A stretch of DNA of 64,000 bases from Hazenella coriacea (GCF_004341825.1 NZ_SMAG01000001.1:372001-436000); one strand, 5' to 3'. Positions 8,720 through 19,299 are shown, numbered from the stretch's first letter. Numbers and translations are program-made. The notes: generated by a model not told the origin, from the sequence alone.

Positions 8720-10192
8720 ATGCTAACCTATTTACAAATCTCTCTCCTTGTCTTAGGGGTATTAGTTGTCTTAGCTGTTTCTTTCTGGGCACGTTATAAA
8801 ACTGTTGGTGCAGAAAGTGCCATGATTGTAACTGGAAGCATGCTTGGATCCAAAAATGTACTAACTGATGATGCTGGAAAACGGATCAAAATCATCCGTG
8901 GAGGTGGTACATTCATCGTACCGATCTTCCAAAGAGCAGAAAAGTTAAGCTTACTCTCTCATAAATTAACAGTCACTACACCAGAAGTTTACACTGAACA
9001 AGGTGTACCGATCATTGTCGATGGGGTTGCCATTATTAAAATAGGTAGTTCACTAGAGGAAATCGGGACTGCTGCGGAGCAATTTATGGGCAAAAGCAAC
9101 GAAGTATTGAACGATGAAGCCCGAGAGGTACTAGAAGGACATCTTCGCGCTATTTTAGGTACATTAACCGTGGAAGAAGTTTATAAGAACCGAGATAAAT
9201 TTGCTCAAGCAGTTCAAGCAGTAGCCGCTATAGACCTAAAGAAAATGGGATTACAGATCGTGTCCTTTACAATTAAAGATGTACGAGATAAAAACGGTTA
9301 TCTTGAAGCACTCGGAAGACCCCGAATCGCAGTTGTTCGAAAAGACGCTGACATCGCAGAAGCAAATGCGAAGCGTGATACCCAAATCCAGACCGCCAAA
9401 GCAACCGAAGAAGGAACTAAAGCGAACTTAGTCGCACAAACAAATATCGCGGAAGCGGAGAAAGATATGCAAATTCGCGTCGCCGATTTCAAAATTGAAC
9501 AAGATATGCGTAAGGCGGAAGCGGATCAATCCTATCAGCTCCAAGAGAACCGAAAACGCCAAGAAGTAGTAGAAGAAGAAATGAAGATTGAACTAGTCCG
9601 AAAACAAAAACATATTGAATTAGAGGAAAAAGAGATCATTCGCCGCGAGAAACAATACGATGCAGAAGTCCGCAAAAAAGCAGATGCAGATCGTTATGCT
9701 AAAGAGCAATCGGCATCCGCCTTACGTTTCGAACAAGAAGCTCGCGCCCAAGCTGAAGCTACCACCATCAAAGCAAAAGGATTCGCAGACGCCGAAGCTC
9801 AAAAAGCTCGTGGAGCAGCTAAAGCAGAGGTAGAGAAGCTCGAAGGATTTGCAGAAGCAGATGTCATCCGTGCCAAAGGTTTAGCAGAAGCAGAAGCGCG
9901 AGAGAAACTAGCAGAAGCTTTTGAACGCTATGGTCAAGCAGCCGTACTCGATCTCATTGCCCGCATGCTCCCAGAACTCGCCAAAGAAATCGCTCAACCA
10001 CTAGGTAACATTGATAAAATTACTGTGGTAGATGCTGGTGGCGGAGAAGGAGACGGAGCTGCTCGTGTAAGTAACTATGTCACCAAATTGATGGCACAAG
10101 CTCCCGAAATGGTGAAACAAGTTTCAGGGGTTGATCTTAATGAGATCATCCAAGGAATCACCAGCCCAACTCAAGAGAAAAAAGACATTTAA
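8720..10192 (+). CDS. floT: Flotillin-like protein FloT (YuaG)
   Basis: 490 residues. Membrane anchor at residues 3-24, SPFH/PHB domain from about 30 to 210 (GGTFIVPIFQRAEKLSL and EEVYKNRDKFAQAV), then a long Ala-Glu-Lys-rich coiled coil (about 215-400) with repeated AEAxA units, and a C-terminal region with LIARMLPELAKEIAQPL. Flotillins scaffold functional membrane microdomains. Preceded by AGAAAGGTG. Second and last gene of the operon, followed by a terminator. Confidence 0.95.
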   Translation: MLTYLQISLLVLGVLVVLAVSFWARYKTVGAESAMIVTGSMLGSKNVLTDDAGKRIKIIRGGGTFIVPIFQRAEKLSLLSHKLTVTTPEVYTEQGVPIIVDGVAIIKIGSSLEEIGTAAEQFMGKSNEVLNDEAREVLEGHLRAILGTLTVEEVYKNRDKFAQAVQAVAAIDLKKMGLQIVSFTIKDVRDKNGYLEALGRPRIAVVRKDADIAEANAKRDTQIQTAKATEEGTKANLVAQTNIAEAEKDMQIRVADFKIEQDMRKAEADQSYQLQENRKRQEVVEEEMKIELVRKQKHIELEEKEIIRREKQYDAEVRKKADADRYAKEQSASALRFEQEARAQAEATTIKAKGFADAEAQKARGAAKAEVEKLEGFAEADVIRAKGLAEAEAREKLAEAFERYGQAAVLDLIARMLPELAKEIAQPLGNIDKITVVDAGGGEGDGAARVSNYVTKLMAQAPEMVKQVSGVDLNEIIQGITSPTQEKKDI

Positions 10193-10200
10193 GAATAGTA

Positions 10201-10236
10201 ACCACCTCATTTTCGATCAATGAGGTGGTTTTCCTT
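10201..10236 (+). terminator. Terminator of yuaF-floT
   Basis: Eleven-base stem CCACCTCATT/AATGAGGTGG with an 8-base loop followed by TTTTCCTTTT. It separates floT from the convergent phoR. Confidence 0.9.
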
Positions 10237-10274
10237 TTAGTTTCTTTTGACCCAAATATCGACTCTTCAACACA

Positions 10275-12044
10275 CTACTTATTGGTCTCATCTATAAAAG
10301 TAGGTTCGTGTGGAAAGCGCAAGGTAAACGTGGTTCCTTTTCCGATTCGACTTTCAACATCAATGGTCCCTTGATGTCCCTCAACGAGGTGTTTGACTAT
10401 TGCTAGCCCTAGCCCTGTTCCCCCTGAGTTACGTGATCTCGCTTTATCTACTCGATAAAAGCGTTCAAAAATTCGCGGCAAGTCAGCTTCAGGAATGCCG
10501 ATTCCTGTATCAGAAACTTGTAAGGTCCAAAAATCTTTTTCATTTTTGATCGATAAACAGATGGATCCTCCTGCAGGTGTGTAGGTCATGGCATTCGTAA
10601 GTAAATTTAAGAAGATTTGCCTAAACCGATCGGGATCTGCCTCAATCGTAAATGATTCAGGTATATCTACTTGTAAAGTTAATTGTTTAGACTTGATTTG
10701 ATCTTCAAGGGTTTTAACCACAAATGAGACTAATGAATTAATCGAAATGAGTTCTTTTTTTACCTGTAATTGTTTAGATTCAATCCCTGACAAATCAAGA
10801 ATATCTCCGATCAGCCTTTGCAATCGTAAGCTTTCTTCATGAATGATTTTTAAAAACTCACGGCACGTATCTGGATCATTAAGTGCTCCATCTAAAAGCG
10901 TTTCTGAAAAACCACGAATCGAAGTAATGGGTGTCTTCAATTCATGTGAAACATTGGCTACAAAATCTTTACGTAACTGCTCTAATCGACGAATCGCTGT
11001 TAAATCATGAAAGACAGCGACAACACCTACACCATTTTTTTCAACCCACATTGGAGTTAGATTCACTTCAAGAACCTTCTCAACAGGATAGAACAAATGA
11101 ATTTCCCGTTGAAGGCGTGTATGAGATTCAGCACATTCTTGGATCAAAGAACTTAAGTCATAGGGGTAAGTAAGTCGTTGATAGGAACCTCCAATAATAT
11201 CCCCTTCACCAAGAGAAAACATCCGCTCAAAAGCACGATTAGCAACACTCACTTTACCTGTGGAATCAACCATAATTAATCCACTTTCCATCGTTTCAAT
11301 CACACTATTTAAACGCCGTTCACTTTTTCGAATCGCTTCCATCTGCTTTTGTAAGCTATGAGCCATCCGATTAATTGCTTGCCCCAAGCGTGCCACTTCA
11401 TCTTTACCAGATTGTTGAACTCTCCGATGAATGTTTTTCTGAGCAATGTCGACCGCTACTTGAATGATCTCTTCTAATGGACGAGTTACACTCAATGCAA
11501 TCCGTGATGAAGCAAATGCAGCCAACGAAAATGCAATAATCAATCCACCTATGAGAGATAACCACACTTGACTTAACGACTGATTAACATTCTGTACTTG
11601 TAATGAGAGACGAATGACTCCTTCAATCTCTCCTTTTCGGATGACTGGAAAGGCAGCATGAACAAAATCCTCCCTAATTTCTGTGAGGTTTTCTTGCTCA
11701 CCTGTTAAAGCCCTTTTTACCTCGGGATATTCCTTTCCATTTAAAATGTGATGATCACGAAATGAATCACCCAATGTCTCCCCATTACGGTCGAATATGG
11801 TAACTCTAGCATCAAGAGTTTGCCCATAAACTTCTGCTTCACGCTGAAAATAACTGGGGTACTTCAGGTGTTTTTCCCATTCAACCGTTCTTGCTAACAT
11901 TTCCCCTTCTTTAATGAGTCGACCCGACAAGGAATCGAGATGAGAAGATTTTAAAAGAAGTGCAACAAAAATGCCTGTCCCTAAGACAGAACAGCCAATT
12001 AATATGATAAAAGACCATGTGATTTTAGCACGGATCGAATTCAT
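10275..12044 (-). CDS. phoR: Phosphate-regulon sensor histidine kinase PhoR
   Basis: 589 residues, the length of Bacillus PhoR. Membrane segment at about 8-30, extracytoplasmic sensor to about 160, second membrane segment about 160-180, HAMP (SRIALSVTRPLEEI onward), PAS domain (about 240-350), HisKA with FVANVSHELKTPITSIRGF (phospho-accepting His), and the ATPase with N-box NLLTNAMTYTP, G1 VSDTGIGIPEADL, F-box IFERF and G2 GGTGLGLAIV. It senses phosphate limitation through wall metabolism in relatives and phosphorylates PhoP. Its ATG overlaps the phoP stop (ATGA). Confidence 0.95.
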   Translation of the reverse strand: MNSIRAKITWSFIILIGCSVLGTGIFVALLLKSSHLDSLSGRLIKEGEMLARTVEWEKHLKYPSYFQREAEVYGQTLDARVTIFDRNGETLGDSFRDHHILNGKEYPEVKRALTGEQENLTEIREDFVHAAFPVIRKGEIEGVIRLSLQVQNVNQSLSQVWLSLIGGLIIAFSLAAFASSRIALSVTRPLEEIIQVAVDIAQKNIHRRVQQSGKDEVARLGQAINRMAHSLQKQMEAIRKSERRLNSVIETMESGLIMVDSTGKVSVANRAFERMFSLGEGDIIGGSYQRLTYPYDLSSLIQECAESHTRLQREIHLFYPVEKVLEVNLTPMWVEKNGVGVVAVFHDLTAIRRLEQLRKDFVANVSHELKTPITSIRGFSETLLDGALNDPDTCREFLKIIHEESLRLQRLIGDILDLSGIESKQLQVKKELISINSLVSFVVKTLEDQIKSKQLTLQVDIPESFTIEADPDRFRQIFLNLLTNAMTYTPAGGSICLSIKNEKDFWTLQVSDTGIGIPEADLPRIFERFYRVDKARSRNSGGTGLGLAIVKHLVEGHQGTIDVESRIGKGTTFTLRFPHEPTFIDETNK

Positions 12045-12751
12045 TTTTGCTTCGGACCTTCAAATTTATATCCAATTCCACGGACGGTTTTGATATAGAC
12101 AGGATTACGAGAATCACCTTCAATTTTATCCCGCAAATGGCTTACATGCACATCGACAATTCGAGAGTCACCCACATAATCATAATTCCAAACTGCATTG
12201 AGAAGTTGATCTCGGGATAAAACCTTACCACGATAATTTGCCATATAAACGAGTAATTCAAATTCCTTAGGGGTTAAGTCGATCTCTGCATCTCCTCTTG
12301 TGACCACATATCCTTCAGGGTCTATGGTCAAATCACCGATCTTGATTAAGCTTTCATTTTCCCCTATTTCTGAACCTTGTAATGCTTCGACACGACGTAA
12401 GATCGCTTTGACTCGTGCAGTTAATTCTCGAGGACTAAAAGGCTTTGTCATATAATCATCAGCACCTAATTCTAGACCTAACACTTTATCAAATTCATCA
12501 GTTTTTGCTGTTAGCATCAAAATCGGTACATGTTTCTTTTCTTGTCTTACTTTCCGACAAACCTCCAACCCATCCATTTTAGGCAACATCCAGTCAAGCA
12601 CTAACAAGTCAGGAGCTTGTTCCTTCAACATGTCTAATGCCATTTGACCATCATAGGCAATTTCAACAGTAAAGCCTTCTTTTTCTAAGTTAAACTGAAC
12701 GAGTTTGACAATCGAAGGTTCATCATCCACCACTAAGATTTTTTTACTCAT
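12041..12751 (-). CDS. phoP: Phosphate-regulon response regulator PhoP
   Basis: 236 residues from ATG 12751 (GAGG 7 bases upstream); the frame is open to 12886 only because it runs through the upstream dispersed element. Receiver domain with the acidic pair in VVDDEPS, phospho-acceptor Asp in LVLDWMLPKMDG, LTAK and KPFSPREL; then an OmpR-type winged helix with LTPKEFELLVYM and VDVHVSHLRDKIE. Phosphorylated PhoP binds Pho boxes such as the one at 4849-4902. Operon with phoR, translationally coupled. Confidence 0.95.
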   Translation of the reverse strand: MSKKILVVDDEPSIVKLVQFNLEKEGFTVEIAYDGQMALDMLKEQAPDLLVLDWMLPKMDGLEVCRKVRQEKKHVPILMLTAKTDEFDKVLGLELGADDYMTKPFSPRELTARVKAILRRVEALQGSEIGENESLIKIGDLTIDPEGYVVTRGDAEIDLTPKEFELLVYMANYRGKVLSRDQLLNAVWNYDYVGDSRIVDVHVSHLRDKIEGDSRNPVYIKTVRGIGYKFEGPKQK

Positions 12752-12830
12752 CATCCTGCCTCGCTTTCGTTCATACACATTTTTTAGATTAACCAAGTGC
12801 TTTTTAATTAGTACTTTGAGTAACACATCG

Positions 12831-12930
12831 ATCCAGACCCCGTCGGGTCGATGTGTCTCTAGCTCACTCTCGTAGCGAATTCGCAAAAGTCGTTCGCCAG
12901 AGAAACATTCTCCCCTCCTAGATGGATTGG
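12831..12930 (-). repeat. Dispersed intergenic element, copy B
   Basis: Full-length copy. In the minus-strand sense it opens with AGGAGGGGAG followed at once by ATGTTTCTCTGG, continues through GAACGACTTTTGCGAA, ACGAGAGTGAG and TAGAGACA, and ends in a GACCCGACGGGGTC hairpin. The rest of the gap 12752-13216 shows nothing else I recognise apart from the element, and no clear phoP promoter. Confidence 0.75.
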
Positions 12931-13216
12931 ATCAATTGAGCAAAGTAATTCCTCATTCACTTCATATTGTTTACTCAAGTCAGGTTACTATTTATCTTTC
13001 CTTTACAAATGAAATCATAGCATAACCAAGTTAAGAAATAGTTAAAAAAGCGGATGGTTTGGAATGCTTTTTTGAGGGGAATCAGAGGTAATAAATTCCT
13101 AGATGTTCCTAGATGAAGAATCTTCTATATAAACTACTCGCATTAATATTGCACGGTAATTTAATGTATAGGGATTTGGAGTACTGATGACCCATATCCC
13201 TAGAGAAAATAATAAA

Positions 13217-13273
13217 TAAAACCAACAAGAACCCCGCTCCCCTGTCATCTTTGATAACAAGGAGATCGGGGTT
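13217..13273 (-). terminator. Terminator of the MaoC-like gene
   Basis: Stem formed by AACCCCGATCTCC and GGGGAGCGGGGTT (minus strand; 13261-13273 with 13230-13242) followed by TTCTTGTTGGTTTTATTT. The stop codon of the gene lies just upstream. Confidence 0.7.
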
Positions 13274-13276
13274 TTA

Positions 13277-13750
13277 TTAAAAATTATTATAGGCATCATC
13301 AAAAGGTAAACGTAAAGGAGGAGCCACTGCAATTTCCATTTCACCTGATAGTTTGATTTGAGAAGATTGGCTCACTTCCACATGACAGATGATCGAAGAC
13401 AACTCTTCTTGAAATCGAAGGACTTGAGCGGATAACTGGACGGGCTTTTCTTGAATACAGGAGTCGGAAGAATGAATAGTCAGTCCTTTCATAATGCTCC
13501 CCGATCCCACTAATTGGGTAGTAGCAATTGTCCCTAGCCAATTAATCAGCAATCCAGGTGGAATGAGACACTGTTGATATGGAGTTTGAGCCGCTACATT
13601 TTCATCGAAAAATAAGGGGTTCTGTTCATCCGTTAACCCTAAATAGGTAAAGATATCTCGGGAAGTTACTGTTTTGTTTACTTCTATATAGTCTCCAATT
13701 TGAACCGATTTATCTTGATCCTTCTCTGTGAATTTTCTGTTAAATAGCAA
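13277..13750 (-). CDS. MaoC/hotdog-fold dehydratase-like protein
   Basis: 157 residues from TTG 13750, chosen because GGGGTGA lies 5 bases upstream; the frame is open to 13831 without a ribosome site. The NPLFFDENVAAQTPYQQCLIPPGLLINWLG stretch (residues about 45-75, split here) has the Asp/His-loop context of MaoC-like enoyl hydratases, though the usual catalytic histidine in the N-P-x-H position is replaced by Phe, so activity is doubtful. A similar gene between phoP and mdh is seen in thermophilic bacilli. Role unknown. Confidence 0.6.
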   Translation of the reverse strand: MLFNRKFTEKDQDKSVQIGDYIEVNKTVTSRDIFTYLGLTDEQNPLFFDENVAAQTPYQQCLIPPGLLINWLGTIATTQLVGSGSIMKGLTIHSSDSCIQEKPVQLSAQVLRFQEELSSIICHVEVSQSSQIKLSGEMEIAVAPPLRLPFDDAYNNF

Positions 13751-13829
13751 GCTGATCACCCCAATAATGTATACGCTTTCATTTATCTTACTTGAGCCAA
13801 ATACATAAATCAATAAAAAACCCCTTGGC

Positions 13830-13873
13830 AAAAAAATGACTGAAGAAATAAGTCATTCTTCAGTCATTTTTAA
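13830..13873 (-). terminator. Terminator of mdh
   Basis: Stem AATGACTGAAGAA / TTCTTCAGTCATT with an 8-base loop, followed on the minus strand by seven T. Confidence 0.9.
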
Positions 13874-13892
13874 TATTCACTAATCCTGCCAC

Positions 13893-13938
13893 CCATGGTT
13901 CAGTAACGTTGGATGAAATCTTCGCTACCGAATCATGG
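13893..13938. other. Imperfect inverted repeat downstream of mdh
   Basis: CCATGGTTCAGTAAC pairs imperfectly with GCTACCGAATCATGG. The arm CCATGATTCGGTAGCGAA (minus strand) resembles the arm of the hairpin at 14975-15019 upstream of mdh, so mdh is flanked by two related hairpins. Confidence 0.4.
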
Positions 13939-13954
13939 AAGGCTTGATACTATT

Positions 13955-14941
<987 letters not shown>

Positions 14942-14974
14942 TTAATGGATTTAACTTACATAGATAGATGTATA

Positions 14975-15019
14975 CCATCCATGACCTACCTATACCACGA
15001 TTCGTAGAATCATGGATGG
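14975..15019. other. Hairpin between icd and mdh
   Basis: Ten-base perfect stem CCATCCATGA / TCATGGATGG with a 25-base interior. No T-run on the minus strand, so more likely an RNA stability or processing element than a terminator. Confidence 0.5.
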
Positions 15020-15056
15020 CTATTATGAACTATTTATGCATCAATCGAAAATCCAC

Positions 15057-16352
15057 TTATAGGTTGCTGATTAGATGGTCCCCAAATTCGGAACACTTCA
15101 CTTCTGTTGCCCCTTCCATGAGACGAGCGAAGTCATAGGTGACCGTTTTTTGCGTGATGGTTTTACTCATCGCACCATAGATCAGATCCGCAGCTTCTTG
15201 CCAACCTAGGTGTTCTAACATCAATACACCAGACAGAATTACAGAACCTGGATTTACTTTATCTAATCCTGCATATTTAGGAGCAGTACCGTGGGTAGCT
15301 TCAAAAATAGCATGACCTGTTTTATAGTTGATATTTGCTCCCGGTGCAATACCGATTCCACCTACTTGAGCAGCTAAAGCATCAGAGACATAATCTCCAT
15401 TGAGGTTTAAGGTTGCAATTACATCATATTCAGCAGGACGGGTTAAGATCTGCTGTAAGAAAGCATCAGCAATCACATCTTTAACAATAATTTTGCCTTC
15501 TGCTTCTGCTTTCGCTTGAGCTTCATTGGCAGCAGCACTACCTTGTTCAGCTTTAATACGATCATATTGTGCCCATGTAAACACTAAATCTGCATAGTCA
15601 CGTTCTGCAACTGCATAACCCCAGTTCTTGAAAGCACCTTCAGTAAATTTCATGATGTTTCCTTTATGTACTAAGGTTACACTTTTCTGCTTATGCTCAA
15701 TGGCATACTCGATGGCCGCTTTAACTAATCGCTCTGTACCATCTTTAGAAACTGGCTTAATCCCAATTCCAGAGCTTTCTGGGAAACGAATTTTCTTCAC
15801 GCCCATTTCTTCTTGTAAGAAACGGATCACTTTTTTTGCTTCATCTGTTTCTGCTTCCCATTCGATCCCAGCATAGATATCTTCAGAGTTTTCACGGAAA
15901 ATAACCATATCCACATCTTGTGGACGTTTCACTGGTGATGGAACTCCTTCAAAGTAACGAACAGGGCGCAAACATACATAAAGATCTAATTCTTGACGTA
16001 ACGCCACGTTAAGCGAACGCATCCCACCACCAACTGGAGTTGTTAGCGGACCTTTAATACCTACGAGGTATTCACGAATCGCTTCTAAGGTATCATTCGG
16101 TAACCATTCACCATATTTTTCATTTGCTTTTTCACCCGCAAAGATTTCAAACCAAGCAATTTTCTTTTCTCCAGCATACGCTTTTTCGACAGCTGCATCG
16201 AGAACACGTTGTGCGGCAGCCCAAATATCTGGACCAATTCCATCTCCTTCAATAAATGGGATGATGGGTTGATTAGGAACATTTAGTTTCCCATTTTCAA
16301 CCGTAATCTTTTCACCAACAGTAGGTGATTGAAGTTTGTCAAAACGTGCCAT
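15057..16352 (-). CDS. icd: NADP-dependent isocitrate dehydrogenase
   Basis: 431 residues from ATG 16352 (AAAGGGGTG upstream; the open frame to 16418 is unsupported). Substrate loop [20 protein letters not shown], phosphorylation-type serine region, [24 protein letters not shown], and [25 protein letters not shown] with the metal-binding aspartates. NADP preference is suggested by the later HGTAPKYAG and YDFARLM segments as in B. subtilis Icd. It decarboxylates isocitrate to 2-oxoglutarate. It lies 134 bases after citZ. Confidence 0.96.
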   Translation of the reverse strand: MARFDKLQSPTVGEKITVENGKLNVPNQPIIPFIEGDGIGPDIWAAAQRVLDAAVEKAYAGEKKIAWFEIFAGEKANEKYGEWLPNDTLEAIREYLVGIKGPLTTPVGGGMRSLNVALRQELDLYVCLRPVRYFEGVPSPVKRPQDVDMVIFRENSEDIYAGIEWEAETDEAKKVIRFLQEEMGVKKIRFPESSGIGIKPVSKDGTERLVKAAIEYAIEHKQKSVTLVHKGNIMKFTEGAFKNWGYAVAERDYADLVFTWAQYDRIKAEQGSAAANEAQAKAEAEGKIIVKDVIADAFLQQILTRPAEYDVIATLNLNGDYVSDALAAQVGGIGIAPGANINYKTGHAIFEATHGTAPKYAGLDKVNPGSVILSGVLMLEHLGWQEAADLIYGAMSKTITQKTVTYDFARLMEGATEVKCSEFGDHLISNL

Positions 16353-16446
16353 GGAAACACCCCTTTGTTTGATGGAGGTTGCTGCATTGTATAAGCTTTC
16401 ATTCCGTTTATGCAACAAGCTCTTGATGAGTCTTAGACGCTCAACA

Positions 16447-16469
16447 GGGACAGGGATGAACCCCGTCCC
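16447..16469 (-). other. GC-rich stem-loop between citZ and icd
   Basis: GGGACGGGG / CCCTGTCCC (minus strand) with a short loop, not followed by T. It may set relative expression or protect the icd transcript end. Confidence 0.45.
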
Positions 16470-16486
16470 ATACTATTGTAAACGAT

Positions 16487-17602
16487 CTAGTTGCGTTGGT
16501 CGATTGGTACATATGACTGATTGGTCAGTCCAACATAATCTGCACGCGGACGAATGAGTCGGTTGTTTGAGTATTGTTCCAACACATGCGCAGTCCAGCC
16601 AGTTACACGGCTCATTGCAAAAATAGGTGTAAATAAGTCTCTAGGAATACCTAGATAAGTGTATACAGAGGCAGAGTAAAAATCGACATTTGGCTTTAAT
16701 CCTTTCTTATCATACACCAATTTGTCGATGACAATAGACATATCATACCAGGCTGTATCCCCTTTTTGTTCTCCGAGACGACGAGACATCTCGCGTAAAT
16801 GTTTGGCACGTGGATCTCCATCTTTATAAACCCGGTGACCAAAGCCCATAATTTTTTCTTTATTATCTAGTTTCTGTTGAATATATGATTCTACATGATC
16901 CATCGAACCAATTTCTTCAAGAGTAGCCATTACTTGCTCGTTTGCCCCACCATGAAGAGGTCCTTTGAGTGCTCCAATTGCAGTCGTAATTGATGAGTAC
17001 ATATCTGACAATGTACCTGATGTGACCCGAGCTGCAAATGTGGATGCATTTAACTCATGGTCTGCATGAAGTACGAGTGCTTTATCAAACGCTTTCACGG
17101 CAACTTCTGAAGGTTCTTCTCCATTTAACATATAGAGGAAGTTCTCAGCAAATCCCATGCCAGCTTTTGGACTTACAGGCTCTAATCCTTGACGAATACG
17201 AGCAAAAGCTGTAATAATCGTTGGTATTTTGGCTGTTAATTTGATCGCCTTTTTACGGTTGGCTTCCTCACTTTGGTTTTCTGCATCTTCATCAAATAAA
17301 GCGAGGGAAGATACGGCTGTACGAAGTGCTGACATCGGATGAACCGTTTTCGGATACGCTTTCATTTGTTGGAGTAAAGCATCTGGTATAGCTGTATGTT
17401 CTTCTAATTCTTTTTTTAACTGATCCAATTCAGCTTTAACTGGAAGACGTCCATTCCACAAAAGAAAAGCTACTTCTTCAAATGAAGACTGGTTAGCTAA
17501 ATCGTCAATATTATATCCGCGATATGTTAGTACTCCATCTACGATTGAGCTAATCTCCGATGTAAGTGCTACAACACCTTCTAAACCTTTTGCAATCGTC
17601 AT
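16487..17602 (-). CDS. citZ: Citrate synthase
   Basis: 371 residues, short Gram-positive type. Catalytic histidines in LHADHELNASTF and GALKGPLHGGANEQV, GFGHRVYKDGDPRA, and the active-site Asp in NVDFYSASVYTYLGI. Condenses acetyl-CoA with oxaloacetate. ATG with AAAGGAGCG upstream. First gene of citZ-icd-mdh; preceded by a leader with a dyad and a hairpin. Confidence 0.96.
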   Translation of the reverse strand: MTIAKGLEGVVALTSEISSIVDGVLTYRGYNIDDLANQSSFEEVAFLLWNGRLPVKAELDQLKKELEEHTAIPDALLQQMKAYPKTVHPMSALRTAVSSLALFDEDAENQSEEANRKKAIKLTAKIPTIITAFARIRQGLEPVSPKAGMGFAENFLYMLNGEEPSEVAVKAFDKALVLHADHELNASTFAARVTSGTLSDMYSSITTAIGALKGPLHGGANEQVMATLEEIGSMDHVESYIQQKLDNKEKIMGFGHRVYKDGDPRAKHLREMSRRLGEQKGDTAWYDMSIVIDKLVYDKKGLKPNVDFYSASVYTYLGIPRDLFTPIFAMSRVTGWTAHVLEQYSNNRLIRPRADYVGLTNQSYVPIDQRN

Positions 17603-17645
17603 AAAGATCGCTCCTTTACCAAAGTATACCTATTTAGGCAATATC

Positions 17646-17694
17646 ACACTCGTTGATATACACGAGTGTTTGTATGGATTTATACATGTGATAA
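17646..17694 (-). promoter_or_regulatory. citZ leader: dyad and hairpin
   Basis: A TTAT-N7-ATAA dyad (17680-17694) resembles LysR-type binding sites; CcpC, the known citZ repressor in B. subtilis, uses ATAA-N7-TTAT, that is, the opposite half-site order, so the match is only partial. A 7-bp hairpin (17646-17669, ACACTCG/CGAGTGT) lies between it and the ATG. A TATAAT occurs upstream near 17737, without a good -35. The remaining gap up to 18000 is AT-rich with nothing else seen. Confidence 0.3.
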
Positions 17695-18000
17695 CAAAAA
17701 GATAATAAAATGGACAATTAATCTTCAATATTTATTATAAAATGAATGCACTAGAAAAGACAGTGTTTGTTCGCTTTTACACAAATTTTTGAAAGTTGTC
17801 CGACGTGAGCTCACATTTTTTTATGCATATTTATAAAATGAGACAGAAAAATAAAACAACTCCATCATTGTATACAATCTTATTCTACCAATGGTTTGAA
17901 TATATTTCATCAAGAAAAATCTTGTATTAAATGTATTTTCATTCATTTATTTATAGTCACAATTCGTGAAAAGATTAACATGAAGATTTTACATGAAGAA

Positions 18001-18009
18001 TGGTATAAT
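18001..18009 (+). promoter_or_regulatory. Extended -10 promoter for ytvI
   Basis: TGG-TATAAT 43 bases before the proposed start; no convincing -35. A sporulation sigma-E promoter was considered but the -10 does not match. Confidence 0.4.
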
Positions 18010-18051
18010 AATCCTCAGCCCATCTGCTTTTCTTGAAAGGAGGATTCAATC

Positions 18052-19197
18052 ATTTACCCGACTAAGTATTGGATTGGACCAATTGTGCGTTCAATCATTG
18101 TTTTACTGACGATTCTCGTCGCTTATTATTTAATTGATTTTCTACTCCCTTTACTATATCCGTTCATTATTGGATGGGTAATCGCTATGTTGATTGAGCC
18201 TCTAGTCCTTAAATTGGAAAAGCGAGGACGTTTCCCACGATGGCTAAGTGTAACGATCATCCTTGTCTTACTAGTTAGTATGCTATTTACTCTTCTCATT
18301 TTTGTTATCGCTGAGATTGTTGTAGAGCTAGCCAAACTCGCAGAGTTTCTACCTACTGTGCTCAACCAAGTCGGAAAGATTTTTGTTGACACTTTCACAA
18401 AAGAGAACACAAGTATTAAACGGATTATAGATACCATACAAACCTATCTTGAGAAAAACCCACAACAAGAACAACGAATCTCTGCAAGTATCCAAAGTAA
18501 TATTGGGGTCATTGCCAACAAAGGTACTGAAGTCATCACCAGTATATTAAGTTGGATTGGAAGCTTTATCAGTAACCTCCCTTCCTTTTTGACAGTACTT
18601 GTTTTTATCATGCTTGCTGCTTTTTTTATTTCCCTAGATTGGCCCCGTCTCAAACAAGAAATAAAAAAGCTCCTTCCACGTCGATTAATACATACGACTG
18701 GTTTAGTCTATTTGGACATGAAAAAAGCTTTATTCGGCTTTATTCGTGCACAACTCACACTCATCTCAATCACTGCTGTGATCATGTTTGCAGGACTATT
18801 AATTATACAGGTCCCCTATGCCTTTTCGATCGCTTTAATCATTGGATTGGTCGATCTTATGCCTTACTTAGGTGTAGGTGCAGTCTTAGTTCCTTGGATC
18901 ATTTATTTAGTGATTGTAGGGAACTATCAGTTGGCCATTGGACTTTCCATTGTTTATGGCGTGATTATTATTGTCAGACAATTTTTAGAGCCTAAATTAG
19001 TTGCTAGCAATGTGGGATTGGATCCATTGTTAACTCTCATTGCTTTATTTGTGGGATTGAAGTTGTTTGGAGTATTTGGATTAATCATCGGTCCTGTTAC
19101 AGCAGTGATTCTACTAGCTCTCCATCGTGCACACGTTTTTAAAGATATATGGAGATTTATCACTGACAAAAAAAAGACAGACATCCCACATGAATAA
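18052..19197 (+). CDS. ytvI: YtvI-type AI-2E family transporter, probable AUU start
   Basis: Seven to eight membrane segments in the AI-2E/PerM layout: two at the N-terminus (about residues 15-55), one near 60-85, an extracytoplasmic helical part, then four more, with VPYAFSIALIIGLVDLMPYLG and FGLIIGPVTAV, both family hallmarks. B. subtilis YtvI is a sporulation membrane protein in this same neighbourhood. A perfect AAAGGAGG (18036-18043) lies 8 bases before an ATT codon at 18052, in frame with the protein; the first conventional start (GTG 18085) has no ribosome site. I therefore propose AUU initiation, giving 381 residues. Confidence 0.85.
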   Translation: MYPTKYWIGPIVRSIIVLLTILVAYYLIDFLLPLLYPFIIGWVIAMLIEPLVLKLEKRGRFPRWLSVTIILVLLVSMLFTLLIFVIAEIVVELAKLAEFLPTVLNQVGKIFVDTFTKENTSIKRIIDTIQTYLEKNPQQEQRISASIQSNIGVIANKGTEVITSILSWIGSFISNLPSFLTVLVFIMLAAFFISLDWPRLKQEIKKLLPRRLIHTTGLVYLDMKKALFGFIRAQLTLISITAVIMFAGLLIIQVPYAFSIALIIGLVDLMPYLGVGAVLVPWIIYLVIVGNYQLAIGLSIVYGVIIIVRQFLEPKLVASNVGLDPLLTLIALFVGLKLFGVFGLIIGPVTAVILLALHRAHVFKDIWRFITDKKKTDIPHE

Positions 19198-19209
19198 GTC
19201 TTACTTTGT

Positions 19210-19236
19210 GAGGAGGCGAATCGCCTCCTCTTTTCC
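19210..19236 (+). terminator. Terminator of ytvI
   Basis: GAGGAGGCGA / TCGCCTCCTC stem followed by TTTTCC, just after the ytvI stop. Confidence 0.9.
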
Positions 19237-19299
19237 AACTGAATGAATCCCACATCTAGGAGTGAGCAAAATTCTACTGATTCAATCGGTTGGATTTTT

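Noticed and set aside
12752-12886. N-terminal extension of phoP
   Set aside because: Encoded by the dispersed element; the receiver domain starts at ATG 12751 with a good ribosome site.
13099-13344. 81-codon minus-strand ORF
   Set aside because: It runs through the terminator of the MaoC-like gene and overlaps that gene in another frame; no ribosome site.
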